Source of the DNA: Acidianus sp. HS-5
GTDB taxonomy: Archaea; Thermoproteota; Thermoprotei_A; Sulfolobales; Sulfolobaceae
NCBI RefSeq assembly: GCF_021655615.1
Contig: NZ_AP025245.1
Coordinates: 310,001 to 374,000, forward strand
DNA length: 64,000 nucleotides
Reading direction: 5' to 3'
Shown here one piece after another: positions 17,115-26,692 of this stretch (positions are counted from its first letter, which is position 1; each line of letters opens with the position of its first letter). Both the position numbers and the translations under genes were made by a program. The notes beneath the pieces are model-generated. The model did no database searches. It saw only the letters and a list, made by a program, of their open reading frames with translations, and had not been told where the DNA came from.

Positions 17115-17706
17115 CGCTTTTACCGTGAGATACATAAATACTTTTAGGTTTCAGTTCTTTAATCTTCTCTATGCTCTTCTGCAACTCCTCATAATTCTCG
17201 TAAATTGAAGGTGATTTTAATCCTCCCATTAGTGTGTCCCCAACGATTATAGAGTTAATTTCAGGAAGATAAATTGAGATAGAGTCGTCAGTGTGACCGG
17301 GAGTGTAAATTATCTCAACTCCAGGGAAGAATTCTCCCTCCTTTATCTCCTTTCCCTCAACTCCTTTAAACGGCTTCATTAAGAAAGGAGAAGCGACCTT
17401 AAACAGGATGGATAAGAGAGGAGAATGAACTTGGGGCTTCCTAACTTTACCTTCTCTTAAATAGGTAAGTCCGTTCCTGTAGATAAAGAATTCCTTTTCT
17501 CCCAGTTCTGATGCACCGCCTATATGGTCTATGTGAGAATGAGTAAAGATCACATACGATATCTTGTTAGGATCCTTTCCCATCTCCTTCAATTTCGAGA
17601 TTATCATTTTACCACTCCCCGGAGTCCCAGCATCTACCAATATATCCTCCTTTCCTTCTATGAGGAAGGATTTGACAAAACGTAATTTAATCTCGTGAAC
17701 TTTCAT
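17107..17706 (-). CDS. Metallo-beta-lactamase fold hydrolase
   Basis: The 199-aa protein has the MBL signature [10 protein letters not shown] (two-metal site), GHTDDS (third His), and IVGDTLMGG for the bridging Asp. It has a compact glyoxalase II-like length without an extended C-terminal domain. It likely hydrolyses a thioester or phosphoester; substrate not predictable. It is convergent with the HTH gene. Confidence 0.75.
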   Translation of the reverse strand: MKVHEIKLRFVKSFLIEGKEDILVDAGTPGSGKMIISKLKEMGKDPNKISYVIFTHSHIDHIGGASELGEKEFFIYRNGLTYLREGKVRKPQVHSPLLSILFKVASPFLMKPFKGVEGKEIKEGEFFPGVEIIYTPGHTDDSISIYLPEINSIIVGDTLMGGLKSPSIYENYEELQKSIEKIKELKPKSIYVSHGKSVT

Positions 17707-17826
17707 ACGAGCATATTTTCTGGAAAGTTTAAAATCTTTTTATAATTCATACCAGATTATCGCTAACTACAGGGAGAAGACAATGCTTTAATGTGAATTT
17801 ATATTCCTTGAAGAAAAGTAAAAATT

Positions 17827-18312
17827 ATGCAGGAGTTGCCAAAGCCTTGGTTTGACATGTCAGGATATAAGAAGACTAGACTTTTAGAGGCTAAGTATGA
17901 GGCTGAGTTGGCTAAACGTTTCCTTGACGAAGGATTAATTAGAAACGCTGCAGGAAAGGCTTATCAAGCGTGGAAAGCATTAGTTGCTGCATATGCTGTA
18001 GATTATAGGGATAAACTACAGTCTATATTTACTGGGATAGTTAAGATAAAAGGAGGGAAGAAGGTAGACAAAGTTGATTGGATAATTGCTATAATGCCTA
18101 CTACAACAATTAAGCTTGTATCACAAGTCATAGGTGGTGAAATAAACCTTTATACGAGCGTCGCACTATTAATCCATCAATACCAATATAACGGGCCGGA
18201 TAAAGAGGGAATACTAAGTCCCTATCCAAGTGATGAGTCGGCAAAAAGTGATATTCTCTTGATCTTAGAAGAGGTAGAGAAGCTCTTGGGCAAATTTTCC
18301 GATTTATCGTAA
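17827..18312 (+). CDS. PaREP1-family protein
   Basis: The 161-aa helical protein matches the PaREP1 pattern: YEAELAKRFLDEGLIRNAAGKAYQAWKALVAAYA, followed by a HEPN-like second half with a long loop (KVDKVDWIIAIMPTTT). PaREP1 proteins are numerous in hot crenarchaea and belong to the HEPN-like four-helix fold. They often sit next to toxin-antitoxin and CRISPR genes. Biochemical role unknown. TATA-like AATTTATATT lies about 30 bases before the ATG. Confidence 0.7.
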   Translation: MQELPKPWFDMSGYKKTRLLEAKYEAELAKRFLDEGLIRNAAGKAYQAWKALVAAYAVDYRDKLQSIFTGIVKIKGGKKVDKVDWIIAIMPTTTIKLVSQVIGGEINLYTSVALLIHQYQYNGPDKEGILSPYPSDESAKSDILLILEEVEKLLGKFSDLS

Positions 18313-18394
18313 ATTTGTTTATATCTAATTTTTGTGTACAGCAGATTTTCATTTCTTCAGTTCTGATTTGACTCCAACTTCGTATTACTGTGGT

Positions 18395-18757
18395 ACGGTT
18401 ATGTATTTCTTAAGCTCGTCGCTAACTCTATTAAAAAATTTCAGATCTGTAGTTAAAAGCTTAGATTTTTCTCTCAATGTAAGATAAAGGAATGCTGAAT
18501 CATAAAAAGGTAGTTTTTCATTTATTGCCAGCGTCAGCCATAAGATCCTTTAGACTAATTACATCGCAAGTATTTTCAATAAAGCTAATTGCATTACTTA
18601 ATTGTTTTAATATAACTTCCTTATTATCTCCGAATAGGACTATCCTTTTCCATGCTATTTCGGCAAATGCTAAATCCAAACCTTTTGCTAGCGTTGTTTT
18701 TATTATTTGTGCGTTTTATCTGTAAATTATCCCTAATGAGGCTATCGCGGATGAATA
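18395..18757 (-). pseudogene. Decayed VapC (PIN-domain) toxin
   Basis: Behind an intact vapB, the minus strand carries PIN fragments in two frames: DLAFAEIAWKRIVLFGDNKE and ISFIENTCDVISLKDLMADA in one, then LPFYDSAFLYLTLREKSKLL and TTDLKFFNRVSDELKKYI in the next. The N-terminal D-x-S region is unreadable and at least one frameshift separates the two recognisable halves. The second PIN Asp (YDSA, TTD) is still visible. Confidence 0.6.
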
Positions 18758-18970
18758 TCAACCTTCTCTGTCCTCTCTGATTAGCTCGGAGTTTTCTATT
18801 ACCTTCATCTTTTTTAAGTTTTCAACGCTTTCCTCAACATACTTATTTATTAGTTCCTCTCTTACTTTCTCTTCAATAAACTTACTTATCTCCTTTTGCC
18901 AATCCACGTTTACGGAATCCATTAATTCCTTAAGTTTTTTAGGTATGCGTATACTATAAACGGTAGACAC
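18758..18970 (-). CDS. VapB-like ribbon-helix-helix antitoxin
   Basis: GTG at 18970 opens a 70-aa protein: an RHH core (VYSIRIPKKLKELMDSV) and an acidic helical C-terminus (KYVEESVENLKKMKVIENSEL) that would clamp the toxin. It resembles the VapB at 29.1 kb (STVLSVRVRKELKE). The cognate VapC is decayed, so this is an orphan antitoxin. Confidence 0.65.
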   Translation of the reverse strand: MSTVYSIRIPKKLKELMDSVNVDWQKEISKFIEEKVREELINKYVEESVENLKKMKVIENSELIREDREG

Positions 18971-19031
18971 AATACGATATCTACCTAGTGGCTAAAATAT
19001 CTTTCGAGGGGAGTCGCTAATATATGGTAAT

Positions 19032-19090
19032 ATTAATAAGAACTCAGCTTAACTCCTATTGAAATACTCAACAATGCTGAGTTATTAATG
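19032..19090. other. Imperfect 16-bp inverted repeat (hairpin)
   Basis: TATTAATAAGAACTCAGC pairs with GCTGAGTTATTAATG across a 26-base loop, with a two-base bulge. It lies in the vapB upstream region, ahead of the 98-aa gene, and could be a small structured RNA or the trace of a mobile repeat. Confidence 0.3.
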
Positions 19091-19197
19091 GTGAAGAGTA
19101 ATGTGGGTTAATGAAAGGCTTAGTTATTCCCCACAACTACACGTAATATTAACTAAACCGGAGTTCTTTATACCTTTAACCTGGCATTTTCATTTAT

Positions 19198-19494
19198 TTG
19201 AAAGAGGAACTACTCCGAGTTGCCTTCCTTTATCCCTATGATACTACCGAAAACGTAAAAGTGGGCGAAGCTTTACAAAAGTACAACCTTCACGTGTCAA
19301 ATTCTAATGAAGGGCTTGTTTATTCATTGGATGAGCAAAGGGAGAGGATAAAGTACTCATTTATAGTATCTTCAGTTAGCGGTAGGAATGTAAATATAAT
19401 GGCAGGAGTAGAGAAAAGAGGAATGTTCACGTCTGTACCGGTCGAGGCTGAACACTTGCTTTGGCACATTACGTCGGTCTTAAAGTCTTTATAA
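19198..19494 (+). CDS. Hypothetical 98-aa protein
   Basis: TTG at 19198 is preceded by a TATA-like TTTATACC about 28 bases upstream, which supports this start. The product is alpha/beta with no recognised motif (LRVAFLYPYDTTENVKVGEAL; YSFIVSSVSGRNVNIMAGVE). No membrane segment. Family unknown. Confidence 0.45.
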   Translation: MKEELLRVAFLYPYDTTENVKVGEALQKYNLHVSNSNEGLVYSLDEQRERIKYSFIVSSVSGRNVNIMAGVEKRGMFTSVPVEAEHLLWHITSVLKSL

Positions 19495-19514
19495 TCTTAA
19501 GTAAATTGTCAATT

Positions 19515-19670
19515 TTGTATGTTTACCAGATAAGGAGTACCCATTGGGACAAAAATCCCCTGGATATAAACTATATTAAGCGGTTCTTAGAATTCTCATT
19601 TGTGAAATGGATAGAACATCTTATGAGTGATTATGCTGATAACCTTGAAGAAAAAGAATATTCTGAATAA
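19515..19670 (+). CDS. Possible small protein downstream of the 98-aa gene
   Basis: A TTG at 19515 gives a 51-aa product beginning LYVYQIRSTHWDKNPLDINY with a charged helical C-terminus (EHLMSDYADNLEEKEYSE). The composition is protein-like but there is no homology to judge by. A longer in-frame version from 19461 would overlap the upstream gene and is less likely. Confidence 0.35.
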   Translation: MYVYQIRSTHWDKNPLDINYIKRFLEFSFVKWIEHLMSDYADNLEEKEYSE

Positions 19671-19727
19671 CTTATGGCGGTAAGTGGTTATATGTATCCA
19701 ACAGTACTGGGATTTATAAAGTAAAAA

Positions 19728-20135
19728 ATGAGGAACCTATTTTATACTATTTATGCTAGCCTTTCAGTTCGTAACCTTTTGATTAGTCTTCTTATTTCTA
19801 TCATGACATGCTTCTTTATTTTTAGGTTCCTAAAATCACCCATACTCGTTGTAACTGTGACTGCATTATTATTAATAATAATGCCATCGATTCTGGGTAA
19901 GAAGGCTAAAAGGAAATTACCTAAAGGAGACTTAGTAGTCCCTTGGAGTGAAGTGAGGTCAATAAAAGTAGTCAATGAAAGTTCGAAAAAGGGTATAGCG
20001 GCTTACGTGCACTTAGGCGACTGGGTTATTGAAACCTTTTATGGTAATACTTTTGTTATACACAACGTTCCGGCCCCTTCATATAAGCTTGAACACATAA
20101 AGGAGAAATTCGGTCTAGCGATACTTACAAACTAA
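19728..20135 (+). CDS. Two-span membrane protein with PH-like domain, paralogue of the 5.8-kb gene
   Basis: The 135-aa product has two hydrophobic segments in residues 10-60 and a C-terminal domain sharing GDLVVPWSEV, a central GDW and a closing IKEKFGL with the protein at 5808. It lacks that protein's longer soluble N-terminus. A TATA-like element lies just upstream of the ATG. Function unknown. Confidence 0.5.
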   Translation: MRNLFYTIYASLSVRNLLISLLISIMTCFFIFRFLKSPILVVTVTALLLIIMPSILGKKAKRKLPKGDLVVPWSEVRSIKVVNESSKKGIAAYVHLGDWVIETFYGNTFVIHNVPAPSYKLEHIKEKFGLAILTN

Positions 20136-20203
20136 ACAGGACAACGCTGTCAAAGTAACACTTCTCATAAACCTTTATAACCCGGAGAAAGAAAGAATAG
20201 CTT

Positions 20204-20557
20204 ATGTCATCACCGATGCAAATAGAAGCAAAAAAGGTTGCTTCACTTTACGCAAGGTGGTTAAGGTTCCCTGAAGATGCATTATTTCACGGCGGTAGGG
20301 GTCCAGTAATGAAGATGTATGAAGCACTTAAGACTGCTAAGAGCAAGGAGGACATAAAGTCAATCCTAGACTTAACAAAATATGAAATGGAAAAACAAAC
20401 ATTTAACGACCTAACAAGGCTTGTAAACGAGATATTCAATAGAATACAGAACATGAGCGATCAGGACGCAGTAGCCTTTACACTAGAGGTATTCAGATAC
20501 TTCCAAATAGCTTTGGCTACTAAATTAGAAGACGTAAAAAAAGGTTATTGGGCTTAA
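20204..20557 (+). CDS. Conserved hypothetical helical protein
   Basis: The 117-aa protein is all-helical by composition (KKVASLYARWLRFPEDALFHGGRGP; NDLTRLVNEIFNRIQNMSDQDA) and has no Cys or membrane span. The CDS composition and a well-placed TATA-like box (CTTTATAACC) about 28 bases upstream indicate a real gene. Family not recognised. Confidence 0.55.
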   Translation: MSSPMQIEAKKVASLYARWLRFPEDALFHGGRGPVMKMYEALKTAKSKEDIKSILDLTKYEMEKQTFNDLTRLVNEIFNRIQNMSDQDAVAFTLEVFRYFQIALATKLEDVKKGYWA

Positions 20558-20619
20558 TATTCCCTGACGAAATTTCTCATGTTCTGCAGCATTACAATAC
20601 AAGAGATCGTGAATCCCTT

Positions 20620-20781
20620 TTATTGCTTATCACAGTGATAAACAAACCTTTCGGGGTTCTGTCTGAAAGTTAATTGGCATATTTCAGTATCGAAGTAGTA
20701 AATAATGCCGTTGTACATTTCCTTATATGGTGAACACTCAGCTTCAAAAAGCCTGTTGCAGACTGGACAAACGACTTTCAT
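20620..20781 (-). CDS. 53-aa YHS/zinc-binding domain protein
   Basis: ATG at 20781 opens a 53-aa product with a treble-clef-like start (VVCPVCNRLFEAEC) followed by a YHS-type segment (YYFDTEICQLTFRQNPERFV). YHS/TRASH domains bind metal ions and occur in heavy-metal handling proteins. Stop at 20620. It stands alone on the minus strand with an AT-rich promoter upstream. It was too short to be an obvious call, but motif, composition and start all agree. Confidence 0.6.
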   Translation of the reverse strand: MKVVCPVCNRLFEAECSPYKEMYNGIIYYFDTEICQLTFRQNPERFVYHCDKQ

Positions 20782-20845
20782 AAGGGAAAAAGGAAAAAGA
20801 AGTATATAAAATAAATAGTTGTAGTAAACGAATCTACTTGTGGAA

Positions 20846-21202
20846 TTAGCCGAAGACTATTTTCCTCAGTTCAGCTTCCTTCTCATTGTAGTTCACGTAC
20901 CTCTTATACTTAGCCTCTAAAAATACTTTAGAGGCAAAGCTCTTTACCTCCTTAGGACTGTAGCCTTTCGCGATCTTAATTATTTCCGAGCAGTTTTCTT
21001 CAACAGGTACGTTTATGAAGTCCATATAGTAAACTCCACCGTCCGCAACATAAAATCCTTCAATGTTCTCCTTTAACTTTAAAGAAAGGAGAAATGCTAT
21101 AGAATGGGCTGTTTGTTCATCAAAGTGGTGTTTAATGCAGTTAATGTAAGAGGAAATTTTATATGAGGTGAAAGGCATCATGATTAAATACTTCTTCATC
21201 AA
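20846..21202 (-). CDS. Hypothetical 118-aa protein
   Basis: The product is alpha/beta (YINCIKHHFDEQTAHSIAFLL; YVADGGVYYMDFINVPVEEN) with a charged helical C-terminus. No recognised domain. The N-terminal M-M-K-K-Y start follows an AT-rich region, which fits a real promoter. Function unknown. Confidence 0.45.
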   Translation of the reverse strand: MMKKYLIMMPFTSYKISSYINCIKHHFDEQTAHSIAFLLSLKLKENIEGFYVADGGVYYMDFINVPVEENCSEIIKIAKGYSPKEVKSFASKVFLEAKYKRYVNYNEKEAELRKIVFG

Positions 21203-21351
21203 GGTTTATAATACATATAACTTAAAAATACTTCGAGAAATGGTGAACGATTTTCCTTCAATTTCACCTTTACATATAAAAATTCTTCCTCCCATAACAA
21301 GGAAAATTTAAGTTTGCATTTAATTAATAACGGAAAACATTGAAAACCGTT

Positions 21352-21609
21352 TTACGACAAGCTGTCTGAATTTAACCGAAAGTCCATCTGAAAATACCGT
21401 ATAAAAGATCCGTCCTCATTTACCTTATCTCCTTTTCTCATCCTAAAACATTCATAGAGTTTCCTCCCTCCGAGGCTCGTTAAGAAGTCCCATTTATCTT
21501 CAGTAGTTATTATCATCTTTGCTCCTAAGTATCTTACGCTATATTTTATTATTTGTTCTGCACTACTCCTATCGAATGCTATTAAAGGCCCAAGAAATTT
21601 TCGGTACAC
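21352..21609 (-). CDS. Hypothetical 85-aa protein
   Basis: A GTG start gives an 85-aa product with alternating strands and helices (YSVRYLGAKMIITTEDKWDF; GRKLYECFRMRKGDKV). No family is recognised and the start is uncertain. It may be a fragment of a larger protein. Confidence 0.35.
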   Translation of the reverse strand: MYRKFLGPLIAFDRSSAEQIIKYSVRYLGAKMIITTEDKWDFLTSLGGRKLYECFRMRKGDKVNEDGSFIRYFQMDFRLNSDSLS

Positions 21610-21737
21610 TATTCCATACCCTCCTTTTTTATATAAGTTGACGTTAAACTTAATTTCAAATTAACGCTGGATTCAAAATTATAATGAAAATATATAGCTT
21701 AATATCTAAGCAAATTTAAGTATTTAACCGATACATC

Positions 21738-21865
21738 GCTTTGTGGAATACTTCAATTTTTATCAAAATTTACGTAAAACTTATCTTTAACACAACGTCT
21801 GATTTTGAATTTAAGAAAAATTAATTAGATTAACGAGTAAGAAAATAGAAGTACACAACAAAGCG
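21738..21865. repeat. MITE-like element, family A copy 1
   Basis: A 128-bp non-coding element with imperfect terminal inverted repeats of about 26 bp. The left end begins CGCTTTGTGG, the right end finishes CACAACAAAGCG, and TACTTC sits inside both. Internally it shares TTTTTATCAAA and GATTTTGAATTTAAGAAAA with copies at 28.4, 38.3, 40.3 and 53.3 kb. Confidence 0.6.
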
Positions 21866-21896
21866 CTGACGCATTATAGGATTAGTAGTGTCCTTA

Positions 21897-22706
21897 TTAG
21901 AATCCTTTTATTGAATAAGTTAGTATATTGCACATTCCTATACGGGACTTCTGGACTTTAGGACTCCAGGTTATTCCTCTAGGGTCTTTAGCAGTAACCA
22001 CTATAGTGTAAATCCCCTTCTCTATCTTCAAAGGGAACTCTACGTCGATGACTCCGTCCATCCTCCACTTGCTTGCAGTAATTGTGCTTACACCTTCAAA
22101 GTAATAATCTTTAGGAAGAACTCCAGCTATTAGCTTACCGTAATCGTAACTCCTCCTTTGCGTATAGGAAGGGCTGGGTTCATCATAAAAGATAAGGACT
22201 TTATCCGGTATCATGACGTTAACTTTTCCCTTCATCGAAAAAATTCCGTTAGTATATTTAGGAGAGTTCTCCCAGTTTATCCAGTCCGCAACCATTATAA
22301 TATCGAGGAAGAGATACCTCTCGTCCCAAGCTATAGAGACGTCAGCGTAATTGAAACAAGGATCCAAGACGGAATCCCTATGCCCCCAGTCGCTATCCTC
22401 ATCCTTATATACCATATTATAAATAAGTTGCTTAGCGCTTTTCAACGCTACTACACCGTCCTTAAAGTAAGGCAGATTTGAGCTGGTGAACCCTATGGAC
22501 TCCTCAGCCCCGTAGTAGTTCCCGGTGGATGTGAAGTAATAAGTGGGAGGTCTCCCATCCCTGTCGTAGTGGCTGAAAAGCCTTTCCTTCAACATGTAGT
22601 TTACCCTTAAATTTGCCGTACCAGTATTAGCGTAATTGACAGGAGGTACTCCGTTTTCCCTCCTTAACTTATTGAGATAATCGACTAAACTCCTTGTAAT
22701 AGACAT
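21897..22706 (-). CDS. CAP-superfamily (SCP/PR1-like) protein
   Basis: Residues 1-150 match the CAP pattern: LNKLRRENGVPPVNYAN, then a Met-rich helix before SHYDRDGRPP, then GAEESIG, and WGHRDSVLDP with the active-site-like His. Residues 150-269 form an extra beta domain. There is no clear signal peptide, so it may be cytosolic or non-classically exported. CAP proteins range from proteases to lipid binders; function here is unknown. Confidence 0.7.
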   Translation of the reverse strand: MSITRSLVDYLNKLRRENGVPPVNYANTGTANLRVNYMLKERLFSHYDRDGRPPTYYFTSTGNYYGAEESIGFTSSNLPYFKDGVVALKSAKQLIYNMVYKDEDSDWGHRDSVLDPCFNYADVSIAWDERYLFLDIIMVADWINWENSPKYTNGIFSMKGKVNVMIPDKVLIFYDEPSPSYTQRRSYDYGKLIAGVLPKDYYFEGVSTITASKWRMDGVIDVEFPLKIEKGIYTIVVTAKDPRGITWSPKVQKSRIGMCNILTYSIKGF

Positions 22707-22854
22707 GAGAAAATATTAAAGAGGAATGTTTAAGAGATTTTCCAAGTTTAGATCGAGAAGTTAGAAAACAGCTCTCTAGAAATATGTAGTGAAGCCAACA
22801 GTAACATGAAAACATTAAACGGTAACGAATGGGATTTAGTTTATACTTAGTCAA

Positions 22855-22985
22855 ACTATGAAGGTCAAGGGCAAACCATTGGGCATTAATAACGCACCTA
22901 CTCTATGAAACACTAGGAATCATATGCTCATACAGTATTGTTATATATACATCGCATTACCTTGACCTTTAAGGTCTAATCAAGT
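22855..22985. repeat. MITE-like element, family B copy 1
   Basis: 131-bp element with terminal inverted repeats of about 26 bp (left ACTTAGTC...AAGGTCAAGG, right CCTTGACCTT...AATCAAGT). An inverted, diverged second copy lies at 27925-28067, so the two elements bracket a 5-kb block of surface-protein genes. The internal GGAATCATATG is conserved in both copies. Confidence 0.6.
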
Positions 22986-23277
22986 ACAACGTAACGTTAA
23001 AAATATATAAGAAATACGTCTTATTAAATGGAAAAATTCTTTCTAGCAAGCCATAAGACTAAGAGGTAAAATTAAAAGTATTTATTAATTTGTGAGTAAA
23101 TATCATTATTTTTTTAATAGTAAAGGAATTTCATTAAACTACTGCATAATACTCTTTTCGGTGAGACGGAAAGTAATGATTAGGAGTGTTAACTCATTTT
23201 ATTTTTTTGTACAAATTAATAGAGTCTAAAAATTGCTGAATAGAAAAACTTTTTAAGCATTTCTGATATCCTTATCC

Positions 23278-25527
23278 ATGAATAAATTACCTATTATTAT
23301 AGGCGTGTTAGCAATAATTGTAGTTGGTGCTATATTAGGAATATTTTTAATATATCATCCATCAACTTCGCCTACTACGTCGCATAGCACTACTCCTACA
23401 CCAACTTCTTCCTCTACTACCTCTCATGTAACTTCTGAAGTCTCATTGACAGTCTCAGACATTAACGCTACAGGAGTCGCAGAATATCAAGGGATTAATG
23501 AGCAGGCTTACATTGTTAACGTTTCAGTTACCAATAACCTACCTAGTGCTATTACAGTAAACCAGAATGAGTTCCAATTAAAGACATCGAGCTTACTATG
23601 CTCTCCTAAAGGATTTTCAACGTATTCTTCGCGCTTCTCTTATAAACTTTTACCTGGTAACAAGATAAATATTACAATTCCGTTCATCATACCTAAGGGA
23701 TCCGTACCAGAATGTATAGTGTTCTCAAACTCTACACTTTTAGTTCACGTATCAACTCCTTTCCCAACGCCTTATAAGGCAATATCAGTAATCAAATTAC
23801 ATGAGCTTTCTAATGACACAGAGTTATTTGCGTCTACCACTAGCCATAGTACATTATTTTTAAGTGGAAAAGAGATTACGACTATAACAGTATACTCAAA
23901 TCACTCATCAATCCCAGTAGAAGTATTTTCTGCAGTAACAAACCAGTCTCACTTCAAAGTTTACCTTAAACCGACGTACTTAAATCCTGGAGGAACCGAA
24001 ACTGCTACCTTGGAGATAATACCGACTTCAAACACCTTAAGTTATTACTGTAACTTGTATGTAACTTTACTTGACAGGACTAACGTCTCAGTCGAGCTAA
24101 CCGGCTGTTTAATTAATGCTGCTCCGCTCACAAAGTTATGCAATGTTGAAGGCTATAAGTACTTCTTAGCTAACGTTTCAGTCTCATACTTTTCAGGAAA
24201 TAGCTTCGACCTAAAGCCATTCGATTTCTACATTTTAACAAGTGACGGAACTTTCCGGAACTGTTATTCTTGCAATAGAGTATTACCATCCTATATTTAC
24301 GATCTTTCCGAATACATGTTAAATGCTACTACAATAACTAAGGGCGTTTCAGTCCACGGTATGTTAGTATTTAAGGTCCCAGAAAGCGCAGTTCCTACAA
24401 AGATAGTGTATAAGGATTTCTCAGGCCAAACGCTGTTCTTTGTCCCAGTGTCTCAGCCAGTTAAAAACCTTATTTACATAGCACATGTCTACATAAACTT
24501 TCAAACGAAGATCCCATATTACTCTCCAGGCATTTGTATTAATACTTTTAAGTTCTCCGGAGAAGAATGTACTTTTACGTACTCGTTCCACAATGGATGT
24601 TCAATACCTTTAAACATTTCAAGTATTGTAGGAGTGTCTCCCTCGTATTTCAGGATAATTAGTTCTAATGCAAGCAATTTGATAATACCTAGTTGCGCTA
24701 CAGGCTACTTCAGGATAACCTTTCAGTACCCTAATGAAAGCTATATAGGAGACTTAAATATTACGATCAGACTATCGGTAGCGCATCTCCTATCCTTTAC
24801 AGTGTTGAACTACACTTTAGATCACGCATCGGCCTGCAGGCAGAGTAATAACAACATGAAATATGTAGTGTATAAAATTCAAATGAAATACTTCGGTCCC
24901 GGTAAAATGGGCTTGTGTGCAAACGACTTTATATTAGTTACTACTGAAGGAAACTATACTCTAAATAGAGACTGTGACCTAATTCCTTACAACTGCTTCC
25001 TATCTGAACAGTCTTTAACAAGCGGTGAAGTAATTTGCGGTTACGTAAGCTTCCTAATACCGCAGTCTGCAACCCCTATGAAGTTATTATATGTAGATTA
25101 CTGTTGCATGGGTAATGCTAACATTACGCTGGTACCTTACTTAGCGTCTTATATCCAGTATATATGCCTAGTTGGTCCATGTGGTATTGGAGTTACCAAT
25201 CATTATTTAGGTAGTTACTATTATGGGTGCTCTGTGATTAATATTACATTTAGTCTTTACTGTGGAGGTAACATATTAGAGGTTACGGGAGTCGGATCTT
25301 CGCAATACTTTACTGTAATTGCTCACGGGCCTTTTGAGGCAACTACTTACATACATAGTTGGATAGAATTAAAGTTGCATAATGTAAGCGTGGATACTAA
25401 CATTTATATAATAATTAAAAGAATCAGCAATAGTGGAAGCCCTGCCCATGCATCACATGAGAATTCTACATCTATAGCTGAATTACTGAATATAGGTATT
25501 TTAGATAGGAGAGCAGTTCCAATTTAA
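23278..25527 (+). CDS. Large membrane-anchored extracellular protein, Cys- and Thr-rich
   Basis: The 749-aa protein has an N-terminal span (residues about 4-26, LPIIIGVLAIIVVGAILGIF), then a Ser/Thr/Pro linker typical of glycosylated stalks. Several beta-rich modules follow, each repeating a motif of the type Y-F-L-A-N-V-S-V and C-x-V/P with many N-x-S/T sequons and paired cysteines. It has no enzymatic motif. It is probably a surface or appendage component. The promoter and first 230 bases of coding sequence are duplicated at 26.06-26.63 kb as a truncated copy. Confidence 0.6.
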   Translation: MNKLPIIIGVLAIIVVGAILGIFLIYHPSTSPTTSHSTTPTPTSSSTTSHVTSEVSLTVSDINATGVAEYQGINEQAYIVNVSVTNNLPSAITVNQNEFQLKTSSLLCSPKGFSTYSSRFSYKLLPGNKINITIPFIIPKGSVPECIVFSNSTLLVHVSTPFPTPYKAISVIKLHELSNDTELFASTTSHSTLFLSGKEITTITVYSNHSSIPVEVFSAVTNQSHFKVYLKPTYLNPGGTETATLEIIPTSNTLSYYCNLYVTLLDRTNVSVELTGCLINAAPLTKLCNVEGYKYFLANVSVSYFSGNSFDLKPFDFYILTSDGTFRNCYSCNRVLPSYIYDLSEYMLNATTITKGVSVHGMLVFKVPESAVPTKIVYKDFSGQTLFFVPVSQPVKNLIYIAHVYINFQTKIPYYSPGICINTFKFSGEECTFTYSFHNGCSIPLNISSIVGVSPSYFRIISSNASNLIIPSCATGYFRITFQYPNESYIGDLNITIRLSVAHLLSFTVLNYTLDHASACRQSNNNMKYVVYKIQMKYFGPGKMGLCANDFILVTTEGNYTLNRDCDLIPYNCFLSEQSLTSGEVICGYVSFLIPQSATPMKLLYVDYCCMGNANITLVPYLASYIQYICLVGPCGIGVTNHYLGSYYYGCSVINITFSLYCGGNILEVTGVGSSQYFTVIAHGPFEATTYIHSWIELKLHNVSVDTNIYIIIKRISNSGSPAHASHENSTSIAELLNIGILDRRAVPI

Positions 25528-26330
25528 ATTTTCTTTTTAAACTCTTTAAGATACCTCTATTTTTTATATCAAAAAATTCAATTTCTTTGATCTCAAAGTT
25601 GAAAAGCAAGTGATTAGATTAATTCAAGCTTTCTTTGTGAATTTGCTTTGTTTCTATAAATAGAGAAAATATTGTGATTTTAGTTGTCAAATGCTCTTTC
25701 ATAATGCGATAATTCATGAATACCTCTCTTTTCTATAATTCTCTATTGTTCCAATATGCAATGTAGACTGAATCTGCCCAAGGATTATACTGAGATTGAT
25801 TTTCTGCAGTCATCTTATTTGATAATTTATATAATGTTATGTCAGAAGATAATATATTTGTACTCCCCTAAAATAATCATTATTCAATAGCGTTCTCTAT
25901 CTAGCTTAAATCGTAATACCTATAACTTCCAAGAGGTAGTACTTAATCACCCTCTAATTCCCTTACCACCGCTGTAGCGATGTCAATTATCAGTTAAAAA
26001 AGATATTTCCATTTATGCTAATAATTTCGCTAACGAATATCGAATAGGATCGGTGCACTAGAGCGTACTCTGTTAAAACTATATAAGAAAAATTCCCTTA
26101 CTAACTGAAAATCTTTTCTAATAAGCACTAAAAAGTAAAATTAAAGGTATTTATTAATTCATGAATAAATATCATAATTTTTATGGTGAGGAATTCGTTA
26201 AACTATTATTGAGAAGAAAAAGTAAACTTAACTAAATACAGTTTATAATAAAATTAATTCCTTGGATAAATTAATGGATCTAAAATGTTAAATCGAAAAA
26301 CTTTTAAACCATCTTTAATTATCATTATTA
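25528..26330. other. 800-bp region with duplicated promoter; one tiny ORF
   Basis: The right part (about 26.06-26.33 kb) repeats the upstream region of the 749-aa gene (compare about 22.99-23.28 kb). A 26-aa minus-strand frame (25733-25813) starts MTAENQSQYNPWADSV behind a good TATA-like element, but it cannot be called with confidence. No other gene is seen. Confidence 0.4.
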
Positions 26331-26634
26331 ATGAATAAAATATCTATTATAATAGGCGTAATAGCGGTAATAGTAGTTGGTGCTATACTTGGGATATTTC
26401 TAATATACCATTCAACAACCCACTCAACATCTACAAAAGCACCGCTCACCACTTCTCCATCACCCACTACTACACCTCCTACCACTACCCCTCCGAAATC
26501 CCACGTAACTGGCGCAGTTTCATTAACTGTCTGACATTAACGCTACTGGTGTTGCAGAAGCTGAAGGTATTAGTGAGCAAGCATACATAGTGAACGTTAC
26601 AATTACTAACAACTTACCCGAGCCAATATTATTG
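26331..26634 (+). pseudogene. Truncated duplicate of the 749-aa surface-protein gene
   Basis: The first 67 codons repeat the N-terminal span and Thr/Pro linker of the upstream gene (MNKISIIIGVIAVIVVGAIL). A one-base frameshift follows VSLTV; in the next frame the copy continues SDINATGVAEAEGISEQAYIVN and then ends abruptly near 26634. It is a dead segmental copy, 3 kb downstream of its parent. Confidence 0.75.
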
Positions 26635-26692
26635 GGAAATAATATTTATAATATGGACAATTTTAAAATCTAGGTATAAATCTATAATGTAG

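Noticed and set aside
18492..18725. 77-aa plus-strand frame
   Set aside because: It is antisense to the decayed vapC, whose PIN fragments are much better supported.
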